Below the pieces are notes generated by a model that had not been told where the DNA came from, did not search any database, and worked only from the letters and a program-made list of their open reading frames with translations. The position numbers and the translations under genes are program-made. 64,000 nt of DNA. Origin: Devosia sp. (GTDB taxonomy: Bacteria > Pseudomonadota > Alphaproteobacteria > Rhizobiales > Devosiaceae). The stretch spans positions 1 through 64,000 of the forward strand of contig NZ_JAGIAW010000014.1 of the NCBI RefSeq assembly GCF_017744655.1, given 5' to 3'. This document shows positions 62,674 to 64,000 of the stretch, piece by piece; position 1 is the stretch's first letter; every line of letters starts with the position of its first letter.

Positions 62674-63156
62674 ATGGCGAATACCGCGCCCATTAGTTCC
62701 GCTCTGTGCCACCAGGTCGCCGCTTTGCCGTGGCGGCGGGAGGCTGATGGCTCGCTTTCGGTATTGCTCATCACTTCGCGTACCAATGGCAAATGGATGC
62801 TGCCCAAGGGCTGGCCGATGAAAGGCCTCAGCGAGGCCGACGCGGCCCGCCAGGAGGCCTTGGAAGAGGCCGGTGTCGAAGGCAATGTCGATACGCAGGC
62901 CATCGGGTCCTACCGCTATTCCAAGCTTTTCAGCGACGGATCGAGCACGCCTGGCCAAGCCGTGATCTTCCCGCTGGAAGTGACGCGCGAGCGCAAAGGC
63001 TGGAAAGAAAAGGACCAGCGCCAGCGTCGCTGGATGTCACCGGACGAAGCCGCAGCAGCCGCCCACGAACCCGACCTCTCGCGCTTCCTCGCCAACCTGG
63101 CGGCAGGCCGCGTGACGCTGGTTCATGCGGACCACCCACGGGCAATCGCGCTTTAG
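62674..63156 (+). CDS. Nudix hydrolase (DIPP-like)
   Basis: A protein of 160 residues. The Nudix box runs over about 50-72 (GLSEADAARQEALEEAGV). The usual arginine of the REx2EE core is replaced by glutamine (QEALEE), but the metal-binding glutamates are intact. The preceding WMLPKGWPMKG is typical of the diphosphoinositol-polyphosphate/Ap4A type. Likely substrates are dinucleoside polyphosphates or other diphosphates. Ribosome-binding site GGGA lies upstream. Confidence 0.88.
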   Translation: MANTAPISSALCHQVAALPWRREADGSLSVLLITSRTNGKWMLPKGWPMKGLSEADAARQEALEEAGVEGNVDTQAIGSYRYSKLFSDGSSTPGQAVIFPLEVTRERKGWKEKDQRQRRWMSPDEAAAAAHEPDLSRFLANLAAGRVTLVHADHPRAIAL

Positions 63157-63227
63157 CAGTCCGCCTGGGACTTCAGCCTAGCGAGATACTCTCCGGCCAA
63201 ACTCGAAAAGAGCCTCGCCCCGTCACC

Positions 63228-64000
63228 TTATTGGCCCGGACTTCTCGCGAGTTTTGAGCCGAGCAGTTCGCCCTGCTCGCTCAGGATTGAATAGGCGACC
63301 CCGCACAGAAGCGAATTGATGTGACGGAGCGAGCGCACCGTCTGCAGGTGCAGCTCGCTGGTCTCAAAACTGTTTGGATCGCCTTTGCGCAGGCGCGCAA
63401 AATGCTGGTTCATGCTGGAGCGCTCCAGAACACCTATGGCGTCCTTTTCGGCGACGAGCTGACGCGCGGATTCGATGTCCTCGGAGACGAGGACATTGAG
63501 CGCGAGCTGCAAATTGCCCAAAACCCTGACATGCAGATCCTGCAATTCCTCCCAGCCTTGCGGCGAAAAGGTGAGATGACGCTCGGAGAGCTGATCGGCG
63601 ACCCGCAGCAATTGTCGCGCGATGATATCGCCGGCCTGTTCGAGGCCAATGGCGAAGGTACTGAGGTCGGACGCTCGGCTCACCTGGCCCTCATCCATCT
63701 TGTCCCAGTCGAGCTGGGAAAGGAAAAGCTTGATCGAGGCATTGGCGCGGTCGACTTCGGGCTCCAGTGCCTTGACCCGGCGGATGGCTGTCTTGTCGCC
63801 GCCCCTCAGGATTTCCATCGCCGGCTGCAGCATCACCTCCACCATTTCGCTCATACGCAGCAGTTCGCGCGTGGCGCTGGCAAGAGCCGCGTCGACATTG
63901 CCATGGCTGGCCGTGGCGAGAGCTGGCCGCCGCAGACGGGCGAGGTCTGCTGTCTCGTCGGCAGCACTTTCGCCGACAAAGCGCTCGAGGAGGCGCGAGG
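63228..64000 (-). CDS. Na/Pi-cotransporter-type protein, C-terminal PhoU part (partial)
   Basis: The frame is open to the window end, so only the last 256 or so residues are present. They are wholly helical with repeated E-D-spaced helices as in PhoU domains (EILRGGDKTAIRRVKALEPE, ASDLSTFAIGLEQAGDI). Such domains form the cytoplasmic tail of Na+/Pi cotransporter (NptA-type) proteins, or PhoU itself. The membrane part would lie outside the window. A shorter start at 63854 is inside the domain and is not used. Confidence 0.8.
   Translation of the reverse strand, partial: SRLLERFVGESAADETADLARLRRPALATASHGNVDAALASATRELLRMSEMVEVMLQPAMEILRGGDKTAIRRVKALEPEVDRANASIKLFLSQLDWDKMDEGQVSRASDLSTFAIGLEQAGDIIARQLLRVADQLSERHLTFSPQGWEELQDLHVRVLGNLQLALNVLVSEDIESARQLVAEKDAIGVLERSSMNQHFARLRKGDPNSFETSELHLQTVRSLRHINSLLCGVAYSILSEQGELLGSKLARSPGQ

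Overview
The window is about 64 kb of GC-rich chromosomal DNA from an alphaproteobacterium. The succinoglycan-type exo genes, the C-P lyase phn operon, smo-type polyol and MalEFGK-type ABC operons, and short mosaic intergenic repeats point to Hyphomicrobiales, and a Devosia-like genus is my best guess. No tRNA, rRNA, CRISPR array or insertion sequence was seen. All coordinates and motifs were read by eye, and no database was searched.

Layout. (1) 1-7813, minus strand: a type I secretion operon. It encodes a TolC-like outer-membrane protein, an ABC exporter with a degenerate C39 domain, an HlyD adaptor, an unusual ribbon-helix-helix plus PAS-like protein, and the start of a large LapA/BapA-type adhesin with a TAAG sequence where LapG would cut. 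(2) 8400-26343: a succinoglycan-like exopolysaccharide region. It holds exoF-exoK-exoV (plus), a frameshifted ParE-type toxin with its antitoxin, a flippase, glycosyltransferases, exoQ and exoY (minus), exoN (plus), and exoP-exoM-exoA-exoL (minus). (3) 26507-28765: a short UvrA-like ABC protein. (4) 29007-44710: phosphonate metabolism. It holds phnCDEE, a multi-spanning membrane protein of unknown function, an acetyltransferase, phnL-K-J-I-H-G, the divergent regulator phnF, phnN-phnM with a sarcosine-oxidase-like flavoenzyme, and a flavin reductase. (5) 44877-52477: a fucoside-utilisation operon (ABC importer, nucleotidyltransferase-fold protein, GH29 fucosidase) under a divergent LacI-family repressor. 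(6) 52474-61042: a polyol operon (FGGY kinase, mannitol-type dehydrogenase, smo-type ABC importer, SorC/DeoR regulator). (7) 61124-64000: a TetR regulator with a small membrane protein, a Nudix hydrolase, and the C-terminal half of a Na/Pi-cotransporter/PhoU-type protein.

How the parts fit: two surface programmes (an adhesin and an exopolysaccharide) sit next to scavenging modules for phosphonates, fucosides and polyols. That would suit a soil or plant-associated bacterium. Control elements visible in the DNA include a perfect LacI palindrome over the fucoside promoter, a perfect inverted repeat in the phnG/phnF gap, a Pho-box-like site before phnC, a lux-box-like palindrome before the exoY operon, and paired sites before the tetR gene. 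Two families of intergenic repeat are present: five copies of a double-hairpin element, and two long mosaic repeats that bracket phnJ inside its operon.
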